Assembly (NCBI GenBank): GCA_934202525.1
Contig: CAKPYB010000047.1
Span: 1 to 22,778, forward strand
Direction of reading: 5' to 3'
DNA: 22,778 nucleotides
Source: an uncultured Prevotella sp.
GTDB lineage: Bacteria; Bacteroidota; Bacteroidia; Bacteroidales; Bacteroidaceae
Part shown: positions 7,809-14,075 of the stretch, piece by piece
Numbering within the stretch: the stretch's first letter is position 1
Layout: each line of letters starts with the position of its first letter
The notes under the pieces: model-generated
What the model was told of the DNA's origin: nothing
The model's input: the letters and a program-made list of their open reading frames with translations, nothing else
The model's database searches: none
Translations under genes and position numbers: made by a program

Positions 7809-8708
7809 ATGACGAGAAAAACAAAACTTCATGAAATCCGCGACTACGTTATCATTGCCTTGGCGATGATAGAAGGTAGTATCGGTTTGAACATTTTTCT
7901 GCTTCCCAATCACATTACGATGGGTGGCGTAGGAGGTATCGCTTCTATCCTTTGCTGGGGATTCGGCATCCCTGCCTCTGTATCTTATCTGGCGCTCAAT
8001 GTGTTCCTGCTTCTCATCGCATTCCGCATTCTGGGCTATAAGTTCTGTCTGAAGACCATCTATGGTGTTGGTATCTTTGCCCTTACCACCCGTCTGATAG
8101 AGACGCATACGGTAGGCATGACGCCGCTGCTCCACGATCAGCCGTTCATGGCTACGGTCATCGGTGCGTTCTTCATGGGCAGCAGTGCCGGTCTGGGTCT
8201 TTCCAGCAATGGTTCTACGGGTGGTTCTGATACCGTAGCAGCGATGATCAACAAGTATTGGAACATTTCCCTGGGTCATGCCATCATGATTTGCGACCTG
8301 TGTATCATCACCAGTTCTTATCTGGTATTGCGCGATTGGGAGATGGTGATTTACGGTTATGTCTGCCTCTTTGTGCAGTCGCTCTGTGTTGATCATGTGG
8401 TGAATGCGTTGCGCCGTTCGGTTCAGTTCTTCATCATCAGCGACAAGTATCTGGAACTCAGTGCAGCCATCAATACCGCTGCCGACCGAGGTTGTACGGT
8501 GATGGATGGTCATGGCTGTTACAGTGGCAAGGATGTCCACATGCTGTTTGTATTGGCGCGTCAGCGTGAATCTCAGAAGATATTCCGTCTTATCGATGAG
8601 ATAGATCCTACCGCCTTTGTCAGCCAGAGTGCCGTCATCGGTGTTTATGGCGAAGGTTTCGACCGTTTCAAGGTAGGCAAGAAGATTGGTTTGCCGAAGA
8701 AGAAATAG
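7809..8708 (+). CDS. YitT family membrane protein (DUF161 + DUF2179)
   Basis: The start is taken as ATG 7809; a TTG in frame at 7776 lies inside the promoter box and is unlikely to be translated. The 299-residue product has five or six hydrophobic segments in the first two thirds, with LPNHITMGGVGGIASIL and SSNGSTGGSDTVAAMINK. Both are the glycine-rich repeats typical of the YitT membrane domain. The last 85 residues (from about VQFFIIS; GCTVMDGHGCYSGKDVHML) form a soluble DUF2179 domain with an ACT-like appearance. The family is widespread and of unproven function; transport is often suggested. Terminator follows at once. Confidence 0.88.
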   Translation: MTRKTKLHEIRDYVIIALAMIEGSIGLNIFLLPNHITMGGVGGIASILCWGFGIPASVSYLALNVFLLLIAFRILGYKFCLKTIYGVGIFALTTRLIETHTVGMTPLLHDQPFMATVIGAFFMGSSAGLGLSSNGSTGGSDTVAAMINKYWNISLGHAIMICDLCIITSSYLVLRDWEMVIYGYVCLFVQSLCVDHVVNALRRSVQFFIISDKYLELSAAINTAADRGCTVMDGHGCYSGKDVHMLFVLARQRESQKIFRLIDEIDPTAFVSQSAVIGVYGEGFDRFKVGKKIGLPKKK

Positions 8709-8715
8709 ATAAACA

Positions 8716-8756
8716 GAAAAAGGGTGTGTCATAACTGCATGACACACCCTTTTTTA
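8716..8756. terminator. Bidirectional terminator
   Basis: AAAAAGGGTGTGTCAT (8717-8732) pairs with ATGACACACCCTTTTT (8739-8755) over a 6-nt loop, with A and T runs on each side. It ends the YitT gene and would also stop transcripts from the minus-strand ATPase gene. Confidence 0.9.
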
Positions 8757-8765
8757 AAATTAACT

Positions 8766-8888
8766 CAAGTTTCGCGAGTGGTTCAAGTACGGGCTGAAGG
8801 CCCAAAAACTCCTAGCCCAGGGCAACGCCCTGGGTATAATAGCAATCAGCAAGGCGCCCTGTAATGGCAAAAGCTTTAAAACTTGCTC
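8766..8888. repeat. Dispersed palindromic repeat, copy 1
   Basis: The left part (CAAGTTTCGCGAGTGGTTC, then GGGCTGAAGGCCCAAAA) is about 85 percent like 17332-17375. The middle CTCCTAGCCCAGGGC-AAC-GCCCTGGGTA (hairpin arms 8816-8823 and 8827-8834) matches 22727-22753. The right part has GGCGCCCTG and ends near CAAAAGCTTTAAAACTTGC. This is a REP-like intergenic element of the kind seen many times in Bacteroidetes genomes. No transposase is encoded in it. Confidence 0.75.
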
Positions 8889-8893
8889 GTTAT

Positions 8894-10495
8894 TTAAACG
8901 CTTTTGCCCTTAGACTTCCAGTCGTCAATCGTCCCCGTCTTAGACGAGAAGTTGCAGCCTATCAGGTAAATCGTTCTGTTGTCTGTGGCATACTCACGGG
9001 CATATCCTTTTTCCTCGATTTGTTTCAAGGCTTCAGTCGCTGACCCATCACGCTTAAATTCGAAGATATATACAAACATTGGGGTCTCAATAATGCAATC
9101 AACCCGTCCTTCACTTTGCTCCTTTTCTATTAGAACGGTAAAACTGCTTATCATACGAATCACCAGATAGAAGGTATATTGGAAGTATCGCTCTTTTTCC
9201 CGCTCGTCATCTTTACGACGTTGGCTATAGGGTATACTGGCGAAGAAGGAAGTGAGTAGTTTCTCCAATTTGTCACAATCTCCCATCTTCATCGTATTAA
9301 CAACTTCTACGACCCAAGCGTCAGGCGATTCCTTTGGCTTCAGATAGTTGGCTGCCACCATGGTTACGAAACCAGCTTTTACTTCATCGTTTGGAAAATC
9401 CAAGAGATAAGAATCGGTATCCATGTTCCAATCCTTAATGGTGAGATAACCACTCTGGTAAATCATTGGCAATGGTGCCTCTGTATCCGCCTTGTAATCT
9501 ATAAAACTGCTGGTTGGATAAAATTTCCCTGTCAGTTCATTGAGGTTTTCGTCGAAGTGAGCTAATAAGCGGACCAGATAAGTAGGCGAACCTGTACGGA
9601 ACCAGAAATCACTCAGGATTTTCTTGCTCAGTGAGTTCAAGATGCTGAAAGGATTGTAGATGTCGAGCATGTTTGGACTGAAATGGTAACCGTCATATTT
9701 GCGCTTGAGCCGATATTTCATCTCATCCTCAGACACTTTATATCTTGCAGCCATTGCCTTGATTTGCTCATCAAAGACAGAATAGAGTTCCTCTTCCGTG
9801 ATGCCGCAAAGAGCCTCGTAGCGGTCGTCCATGCTGATGTCATCTGGTTGGTTGAAACCACTGAATACGCTTACTTGCGAGAACTTGGTAACACCAGTCA
9901 ACAGCACGAATTTCAAATCTCTGTCAGCAGCCTTGAAGACACTGTAGAAACCTTTCATAATCTCGCGATGCCGGTCTTCCAGCAAACGTTCATTGCCTTC
10001 AGAATCGAAGGTCTTTAACCCTGTGTCTAAAACATCCAATAAAGGTTTGTCATATTCATCGATCAGGACAACGGCGCCAAGTCCTGTCTTTTCGTGGGCA
10101 GCTTTCAAAACAGCCATGAATCGGTCTCCCAAGGTGTTGGTCAATGGGTTTCTGCCATAAATCAGTTCTTGAGTTTCAACAAAAGTCTGCAAGGATTTTT
10201 CCAATTCGCCAGCCTGTGTGAAATTCTTGCCGTTGAAATCTATATGAAAAACCGGATATTGCTTCCATTCTTTTTCTAACTGTTCGATGGCAAGTCCTTT
10301 AAACAGTTCTTTTTTTCCTTGGAAGTAGCATTCCAGGGTAGAAATCAACAACGACTTTCCGAATCGTCTTGGACGACTCAGAAAATATATATTCCCATTG
10401 TGTACTAAATCATAAATCAAGTCTGTCTTGTCAAGATAGACATAACCATCATTTCTGATTTTTCCAAAGTCTTGTATTCCTATAGGATATTTCAT
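8894..10495 (-). CDS. AAA-ATPase-like / PD-(D/E)XK nuclease domain protein
   Basis: The protein has 533 residues. The N-terminal part matches the AAA-ATPase-like family (PF09820): PIGIQDFGKIRNDGYVYLDKT, then LSRPRRFGKSLLIST with a Walker A-like loop at residues 41-48, then VVLIDEYDKPLL as Walker B and LLTGVTKFSQVSVFSG. The C-terminal part matches the PD-(D/E)XK nuclease-like domain (PDDEXK_9): EGRVDCIIET and YIFEFKRDGS give the Asp and Glu-x-Lys of the core. The family is heavily expanded in Prevotella, Bacteroides and some clostridia. Its role is unknown; mobile-DNA or defence functions are often guessed. It has a complete promoter and looks intact. Palindromic repeat and terminator lie downstream. 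Confidence 0.88.
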   Translation of the reverse strand: MKYPIGIQDFGKIRNDGYVYLDKTDLIYDLVHNGNIYFLSRPRRFGKSLLISTLECYFQGKKELFKGLAIEQLEKEWKQYPVFHIDFNGKNFTQAGELEKSLQTFVETQELIYGRNPLTNTLGDRFMAVLKAAHEKTGLGAVVLIDEYDKPLLDVLDTGLKTFDSEGNERLLEDRHREIMKGFYSVFKAADRDLKFVLLTGVTKFSQVSVFSGFNQPDDISMDDRYEALCGITEEELYSVFDEQIKAMAARYKVSEDEMKYRLKRKYDGYHFSPNMLDIYNPFSILNSLSKKILSDFWFRTGSPTYLVRLLAHFDENLNELTGKFYPTSSFIDYKADTEAPLPMIYQSGYLTIKDWNMDTDSYLLDFPNDEVKAGFVTMVAANYLKPKESPDAWVVEVVNTMKMGDCDKLEKLLTSFFASIPYSQRRKDDEREKERYFQYTFYLVIRMISSFTVLIEKEQSEGRVDCIIETPMFVYIFEFKRDGSATEALKQIEEKGYAREYATDNRTIYLIGCNFSSKTGTIDDWKSKGKSV

Positions 10496-10521
10496 ATTGT
10501 TGCTTTTTATTGAATTTTTGG

Positions 10522-10552
10522 CAAAGTTACAAAAAAAAATGGTATCTGCAAA
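10522..10552 (-). promoter_or_regulatory. Promoter of the AAA-ATPase gene
   Basis: On the minus strand TTTG (10552-10549), a 19-bp spacer and TAACTTTG (10529-10522) fit the Bacteroidetes consensus exactly, 27 nt ahead of the ATG. Confidence 0.82.
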
Positions 10553-10613
10553 ATAATGCGGAATAAAATGTCTTTATTTTCAGATAAAAGCAATTTTCGG
10601 AAAGGCTTGCATT

Positions 10614-11003
10614 TTATCTTAAGCTGTTCAAATCACAGAGGTCATCAATTATCTCAGCCCCTTTCAGCATGAACTCCTTCTCTTTCTCGCTGAAAGCATA
10701 AACATCATTCTTTTGAATGCCTCCTCTATTTATTTACAAAATCTCTACCTTCAGAGAATAAGAGAACTCTTCTGCTGCGTCATCATACCCTCATAAAATT
10801 TGTCAAGCATATCATAGCTCACGAATTTCACCCTATCGGAGATTGACTTGAAATAATCATGGGCCAACCTGGCATCAAACTCTTCACGGCGCCTGACATC
10901 TGCCACAATCCTCAATCTTGAACACCTCCTGATTCAGCTGACCGAATGTAGCACATCCACCCAACCTCTTCAAGGTCTCTATCACCGCTTCGTATTGTTT
11001 CAT
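10614..11003 (-). pseudogene. Decayed gene remnants, possibly of a restriction-type locus
   Basis: Three protein-like pieces lie in different frames on the minus strand. Piece 1 starts with ATG at 11003 and reads MKQYEAVIETLKRLGGCATF with a following GQLNQEVFKI, like small winged-helix heads linked to restriction-type genes. It shifts out of frame and stops at 10884. Piece 2 (about 10925-10751) has RLRIVADVRRREEFDARL and SDRVKFVSYDMLDKFYEG, with protein-like composition. Piece 3 (10721-10614) reads NDVYAFSEKEKEFMLKGAEI and ends LNSLR. A complete promoter remains upstream. The pieces look like one or two genes worn down by deletions and frameshifts. The restriction-modification link is from memory of sequence style only. 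Confidence 0.55.
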
Positions 11004-11052
11004 ATCTCGCTAAGTTTTATTTCGTTTAAAGCCCGTATAAAAAATCACTCTG

Positions 11053-11083
11053 CAAATTTACATTAATATTCAGAAAGAACAAA
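11053..11083 (-). promoter_or_regulatory. Promoter of the decayed locus
   Basis: On the minus strand TTTG (11083-11080), a 19-bp spacer and TAAATTTG (11060-11053) match the -33/-7 consensus, 49 nt before the ATG at 11003. Its survival suggests recent decay of the gene behind it. Confidence 0.7.
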
Positions 11084-11210
11084 AAAAATATATGAAAACT
11101 TTCTGTTTTTATTCATTTTAATCAATTTTTCTTTTCTTTCTGCCGAATTGATCTTTTTTGATCACGAAAGTTAAAGTATGATCTAATCATTTATAAATCA
11201 AATATTTGCA

Positions 11211-11266
11211 TTACCTTTGCTTTACCCTTCGGCCAGCGATATACAATTCTGTTACGCGCCTGAAAC
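11211..11266. repeat. Dispersed repeat, copy A (pairs with 20126-20181)
   Basis: TTACCTTTGCTTTACCCTTC followed by GGCCAGCGAT and CAATTC is shared with 20126-20181 in the same orientation, roughly 75 percent identical over 56 bp. The two copies lie on either side of the whole cassette region. Confidence 0.6.
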
Positions 11267-11290
11267 CTCCATATAACTACGATGAAACAG

Positions 11291-11323
11291 AAAAAGCCCC
11301 GCAGGAATACTACCTGTGGGGCT
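11291..11323 (-). terminator. Terminator of the amidase operon
   Basis: AGCCCCGCAGG (11295-11305) pairs with CCTGTGGGGCT (11313-11323), one wobble, 7-nt loop. On the minus strand the stem is followed by TTTTTCTG. Confidence 0.85.
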
Positions 11324-11371
11324 TGAATCAACTTAAAAAAATAAATACAATGTAATCCTTTCCGAAATCGG

Positions 11372-11809
11372 CTAGATGTGGAAATCTACCAACTTCAGCC
11401 ATCGCTTGACATCAAAAGACGGACAGTCTTTGTGAACGTTTGGCAAATCGCGGTGGCCCAGTATCTCTGCATCAGGGTAGGAGAGGCAGAGGCTCTCCAG
11501 AAGCGAATACAGAGACTGATTCTGGGCTGGAGTGCGCGTATCGGCAGGCTTGCCGTTCTTGTCGAGACCTCCCTCATAACAGATGCCGATGCTGTGGGCA
11601 TTGTAATGACGGGCATGGGCTCCTACCTCCGATTCCGGACGTCCCGGATATACCACACCATCCTTCGTGATGTAATAATGATAGCCGATACTCTTGAAAC
11701 CGCGGGCAAGATGGCAGGCCTCCAACTGCTCGAATGTGAAATCCTGAGTCACTCTCGTGGCAGAACAGTGGATCACGATGAGTGAAATGCTACGATGTTT
11801 CTGTGTCAT
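11372..11809 (-). CDS. N-acetylmuramoyl-L-alanine amidase (T7-lysozyme/amidase_2 type)
   Basis: It cleaves the amide bond between MurNAc and L-alanine in peptidoglycan. I choose ATG 11809 (145 residues) because GGGAGG lies 5 nt before it; an in-frame ATG at 11842 would overlap the smalltalk gene. VIHCSAT gives zinc ligand His14, GHRDLP gives His119 and HKDCPSFD gives Cys129, with Lys127 two residues before it as in T7 lysozyme. GYHYYITKDG and SIGICYEGG are the other conserved blocks. There is no signal peptide, so release would need lysis or a holin-like partner. It is the last gene of the HU-smalltalk-amidase series that recurs in Bacteroidetes. Confidence 0.9.
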   Translation of the reverse strand: MTQKHRSISLIVIHCSATRVTQDFTFEQLEACHLARGFKSIGYHYYITKDGVVYPGRPESEVGAHARHYNAHSIGICYEGGLDKNGKPADTRTPAQNQSLYSLLESLCLSYPDAEILGHRDLPNVHKDCPSFDVKRWLKLVDFHI

Positions 11810-11825
11810 GGCAACCTCCCTTCTT

Positions 11826-11915
11826 TTAGCAGTTCTGTACACAGAATGAGCTGGCTACAGCTGTTAATACCGTGATGAGGAAGTTGATGACGTTTTTCCA
11901 ATTTACTTTTTTCAT
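11826..11915 (-). CDS. Smalltalk protein (29 aa)
   Basis: The gene encodes MKKVNWKNVINFLITVLTAV with the tail ASSFCVQNC, 29 residues and a TAA stop. It has a charged start, then one hydrophobic segment and a cysteine near the end. This fits the very short 'smalltalk' family found between HU-type genes and amidase genes in Bacteroidetes. The function is not known; a single membrane helix encoded next to a lysozyme-like amidase invites comparison with a holin or spanin, but that is inference. The amidase ATG begins 16 nt after its stop, and the amidase ribosome-binding site lies in that gap. Confidence 0.85.
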   Translation of the reverse strand: MKKVNWKNVINFLITVLTAVASSFCVQNC

Positions 11916-12202
11916 TTTGCTTTGTTTTTTAATGATTAATACTAAGTGGATAATGATAGTCACATGCTTGTTTTAGTGGTTGAAATTTAGTTTCAGTAAG
12001 CGTCTTTGGTATGAAGAAGGGCGGGGGAGGAACTGCCAGCCCGGATACCCGTAAAAGGCAGGTTCTTGAGTCGTTATGATTTGCTGTTTATCCGTAATCG
12101 TCAGGATGAAAACCAGCCGCTTTGTGCCTTCGGAATATCCCTGTCGCCGGTCAGTTCACTCCTTCCTTCTTCTGTCGTTTCGCATATTTGAGAGACGGAT
12201 CA
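11916..12202. other. Spacer between HU-HIG and smalltalk genes
   Basis: 287 bp without a convincing gene. A GC-rich part (12019-12062, GCCAGCCCGGATACCCGT) could fold weakly. The other-frame open stretch on the minus strand is a shadow of the low-complexity HU tail. It may be a leader for the smalltalk-amidase message. Confidence 0.5.
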
Positions 12203-12757
12203 CTACTCCAGACCGTCTCCGTTGTCGCCTGTTCCGTCGGTGCTACCGCCTTGTGATGTGCCGCCGCCCTGTGTGGTTCCGCCGCCTTGTGTGGTATTGC
12301 CGCCCTGTGTGGTGTCGCCAGTGGTGGTATCGCCTGCAGAGCTCTCGCTAGAGTTGAGGAGATCCATGGCGTTCTTGGCGTTGGCATCGAGAGAGAGCTG
12401 TGTGTTGCTGAGTTTGCCGGTAGCACGTGCTCTGAGGCGGTAACCCTCTACAAACTTGGCGAGGCTCCACTCCTTGATGCTGGCAGCTCCCATCTTGTTG
12501 ATGATGCCGATGGAGAAGATGGCGAGGTTGTCTATCTTCACTGCCTTATTTTGGAGTACGAGCTCCTTCACACAGCTCACCATGTCGGTGAGCAGACCCT
12601 TGATAGCACCCTTCGAGAACGGGGTGTTGTGGCTCGCCATGTGTTCGGCGAGTTCATCAATGCCGATGGTTTCTGTTACTACTGGTCGCGCATAATACTT
12701 GCCATACGCTTCCTTGATTGTCTTGTTCTTGTTCTTCGCTAATTTGATGAGAATCAT
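12203..12757 (-). CDS. HU-HIG family DNA-binding protein with glycine-rich tail
   Basis: The protein has 184 residues. The first 120 look like the Bacteroidetes HU variant (PF18291, HU domain fused to wHTH, Ig or Gly-rich motif): ARPVVTETIGIDELAEHMA, then SKGAIKGLLTDMVSCVKELVLQ, then GAASIKEW and FVEGYRLRARATG. The tail from about residue 145 is repeats of QGG(G/N)T(T/S), made by an 18-bp DNA repeat at 12245-12316. HU proteins bend and compact DNA; these variants appear with primase-helicase (VapE-like), smalltalk and amidase genes. A TATCTTTG -7 box lies at 12848-12841 on the minus strand, about 84 nt upstream. The tail makes the protein hydrophilic and flexible. Confidence 0.88.
   Translation of the reverse strand: MILIKLAKNKNKTIKEAYGKYYARPVVTETIGIDELAEHMASHNTPFSKGAIKGLLTDMVSCVKELVLQNKAVKIDNLAIFSIGIINKMGAASIKEWSLAKFVEGYRLRARATGKLSNTQLSLDANAKNAMDLLNSSESSAGDTTTGDTTQGGNTTQGGGTTQGGGTSQGGSTDGTGDNGDGLE
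12245..12316. repeat. 18-bp tandem repeat in the HU-HIG gene
   Basis: Four units of the form GCCGCCCTGTGTGGTTCC start at 12245, 12263, 12281 and 12299, with scattered substitutions. Each encodes one six-residue repeat of the tail. Copy number may vary between strains. Confidence 0.8.
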
Positions 12758-12840
12758 ACTTTTAATAATTTAGTTTTAGTAAAAAGCAGTCAGTGTCTCC
12801 GCCGAGACCGTTGCTGCATCAACCTCTCTGATTGACGATA

Positions 12841-12848
12841 CAAAGATA
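12841..12848 (-). promoter_or_regulatory. HU-HIG promoter -7 element
   Basis: CAAAGATA on the plus strand reads TATCTTTG on the minus strand. The -33 box is poor. The leader to the HU-HIG ATG is about 84 nt. Confidence 0.55.
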
Positions 12849-12952
12849 CAACATTCCCGAACCCCCAACTATGCGATTTGTGCGATTTGCAGGGATTCGG
12901 GAAAAAAAGGTTGAAAAAAGTGGTATTTTTTGTGTTAAAATCGAAAAAAGTC

Positions 12953-12983
12953 TTGGTTGTATCAGGTATTTAGCGTATTTTTG
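12953..12983 (+). promoter_or_regulatory. higBA promoter
   Basis: TTGG (12953-12956), a 19-bp spacer, and TATTTTTG (12976-12983) give a near-consensus promoter 19 nt ahead of the toxin ATG. It diverges from the HU-HIG promoter. Confidence 0.65.
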
Positions 12984-13001
12984 CGGAAAAATTTATAAAC
13001 A

Positions 13002-13325
13002 ATGAAAATTGAATATGAAGATGAAGACTTAAAGGAACTGATAGAAACGGGACAAAATAAGAAATATAAGAAAATAGCAAAGAATAAAGTCTTGATGGGT
13101 GGGTTGCTAAAGGTCTATAGAATTTTAGATCAAGCTCCTCATGTTTCTTTACTCAATCAATTCAGTTTTTTAAAGTTTGAAAAGTTAAAATATCAATATT
13201 CTGGGTGTTGTTCTGTGAGAATAGCAAATGGGCATATAGAACGTTTGATATTCACAGAGCACGAAGGAGGTATAACAATAAAATTATTGAAATTAGACGA
13301 TACGCATTATGGCAACAAGAAATAA
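13002..13325 (+). CDS. HigB/RelE-superfamily toxin of a type II toxin-antitoxin pair
   Basis: The product has 107 residues, basic N-terminus (YKKIAKNKVL). The end YQYSGCCSVRIANGHIERL, then IFTEHEGGITIKLLKLDDTH, resembles HigB-type members of the RelE superfamily, with the final beta strands. These toxins are ribosome-dependent mRNA endonucleases; that activity is family knowledge, not shown here. The antitoxin gene starts 17 nt before its stop, in another frame, so the two are translationally coupled, with the toxin first as in higBA. The pair is AT-rich compared with the cassette genes on either side and is on the opposite strand, so it looks like an insertion. Confidence 0.8.
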   Translation: MKIEYEDEDLKELIETGQNKKYKKIAKNKVLMGGLLKVYRILDQAPHVSLLNQFSFLKFEKLKYQYSGCCSVRIANGHIERLIFTEHEGGITIKLLKLDDTHYGNKK

Positions 13326-13638
13326 TATTAATCCGCGTCCTTTCCAGCCGGTTAGTCCTGGTTGTATTTTGAAGGAGGAATTGGAAGCTCGCAGTCTTCC
13401 AATTGCTGACTTTGCTCATAAAATAGGGCTTGAAGAGTTTGAATTAGATAAACTTTTGAATGGAACGTTATGTTTAAGTCCTGAGATAGCTTCTTCTTTA
13501 GAACGCTTTTTGGGCATTCCTGCTTCTTTTTGGCTTTCTTTGCAATCTGCTTATGAAGAAGATTTAGATAAGAGCGATAATAAAGGCATGGTTCGAACTT
13601 TTCTTGATAAGTTTACAAGAAATCGTGTAGCATTTTAA
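13309..13638 (+). CDS. higA: HigA-family antitoxin (XRE-type)
   Basis: The product has 109 residues. RPFQPVSPGCILKEELEARS is the signature entry to HigA antitoxins; then LPIADFAHKIGLEEFELDKL forms the helix-turn-helix and LSPEIASSLERFLGIPASFW completes the XRE fold. It binds and neutralises the toxin and represses the pair through the promoter just upstream, as in other HigBA systems. It overlaps the toxin gene by 17 nt. A very strong hairpin terminator follows. Confidence 0.9.
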   Translation: MATRNNINPRPFQPVSPGCILKEELEARSLPIADFAHKIGLEEFELDKLLNGTLCLSPEIASSLERFLGIPASFWLSLQSAYEEDLDKSDNKGMVRTFLDKFTRNRVAF

Positions 13639-13657
13639 ATCAAGGATTTCCTATAAT

Positions 13658-13718
13658 AAACTCACCCTGGAAGGGATATGCATAGTGTGTTGTATGCATT
13701 CCCTTCCAGGGTGAGTTT
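13658..13718. terminator. Long bidirectional terminator
   Basis: AAACTCACCCTGGAAGGGA (13658-13676) pairs perfectly with TCCCTTCCAGGGTGAGTTT (13700-13718), continued by ATGCAT on both inner sides with a single bulged T. The loop is 10 nt and a T run follows. It isolates higBA from the convergent DUF4248 gene. Confidence 0.92.
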
Positions 13719-13931
13719 TTATGGTTCATCCAGAAATTCGATGATTTCTGCTACTTGTTGCCGGGTGTAGAAGTGGGAAAACTTGCCGGCGTAGCCCGAA
13801 CAGAGGCTCTGCTTGAGCTCGGGACACCGGTTGATCCATCTCACCAGCCGGTTGAGCGCTACCCTGGGGGTAGCGGTGGGAAAGTAGAGCATGGCGAGCT
13901 CTGCCTTCCCGTAACTTCTGTCTTCTATCAT
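13719..13931 (-). CDS. DUF4248 domain-containing protein
   Basis: The product has 70 residues and matches the Bacteroidetes DUF4248 family: YGKAELAMLYFPTATPRVAL, then NRLVRWINRCPEL, ending YTRQQVAEIIEFLDEP. The layout resembles a small helix-turn-helix fold, with ELAMLY as the recognition-helix entrance and a second HTH-like segment at the end; this is a guess from sequence. It is found next to the primase-helicase gene in many copies of this cassette and could be its regulator or replication partner. The first 19 residues of the hairpin 13658-13718 end exactly at its stop codon region. Confidence 0.8.
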   Translation of the reverse strand: MIEDRSYGKAELAMLYFPTATPRVALNRLVRWINRCPELKQSLCSGYAGKFSHFYTRQQVAEIIEFLDEP

Positions 13932-13989
13932 AATTTGTTCTTTTTAGTCTGTTTTTGTCAGTTGCTTCTTTCTTCTGCCTGTTAGAATA

Positions 13990-14070
13990 AAATCCCTCCG
14001 AAAGATACGGAAATCCCTCCGAAAGATACGGAAATATCTCCGAAAGATAAAAAAATATCTCCGAAGCAGA
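13990..14070. repeat. 21-bp tandem repeat (iteron-like)
   Basis: Units of the form AAATCCCTCCGAAAGATACG plus G run at 13990-14010 and 14011-14031 (identical), then 14032-14052 (AAATATCTCCGAAAGATAAAA-like) and a partial unit from 14053. The core CCGAAAGATACGG is a gapped inverted repeat. The array lies in the 144-bp gap between the primase-helicase and DUF4248 genes. Confidence 0.85.
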
Positions 14071-14075
14071 ATTTC

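Larger units (their letters stand above)
11004..11371. other. AT-rich non-coding region
   Basis: No plausible gene is seen. It holds the promoter of the decayed locus (11053-11083), an AT-rich stretch 11080-11210, a 56-bp segment (11211-11266) resembling 20126-20181, and the amidase terminator (11291-11323). Confidence 0.6.

Noticed and set aside
7788..8747. 319-codon minus-strand open frame opposite the YitT gene
   Set aside because: Antisense shadow rich in H, R, T and Q; the plus-strand protein has clear family motifs and membrane segments.
11810..11842. Upstream ATG of the amidase (156 residues)
   Set aside because: It overlaps the smalltalk gene and has no ribosome-binding site; ATG 11809 is preceded by GGGAGG.
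12151..12426. Minus-strand 91-codon frame rich in PHRAA, next to the HU-HIG tail
   Set aside because: It is the same 18-bp repeat read in another frame.
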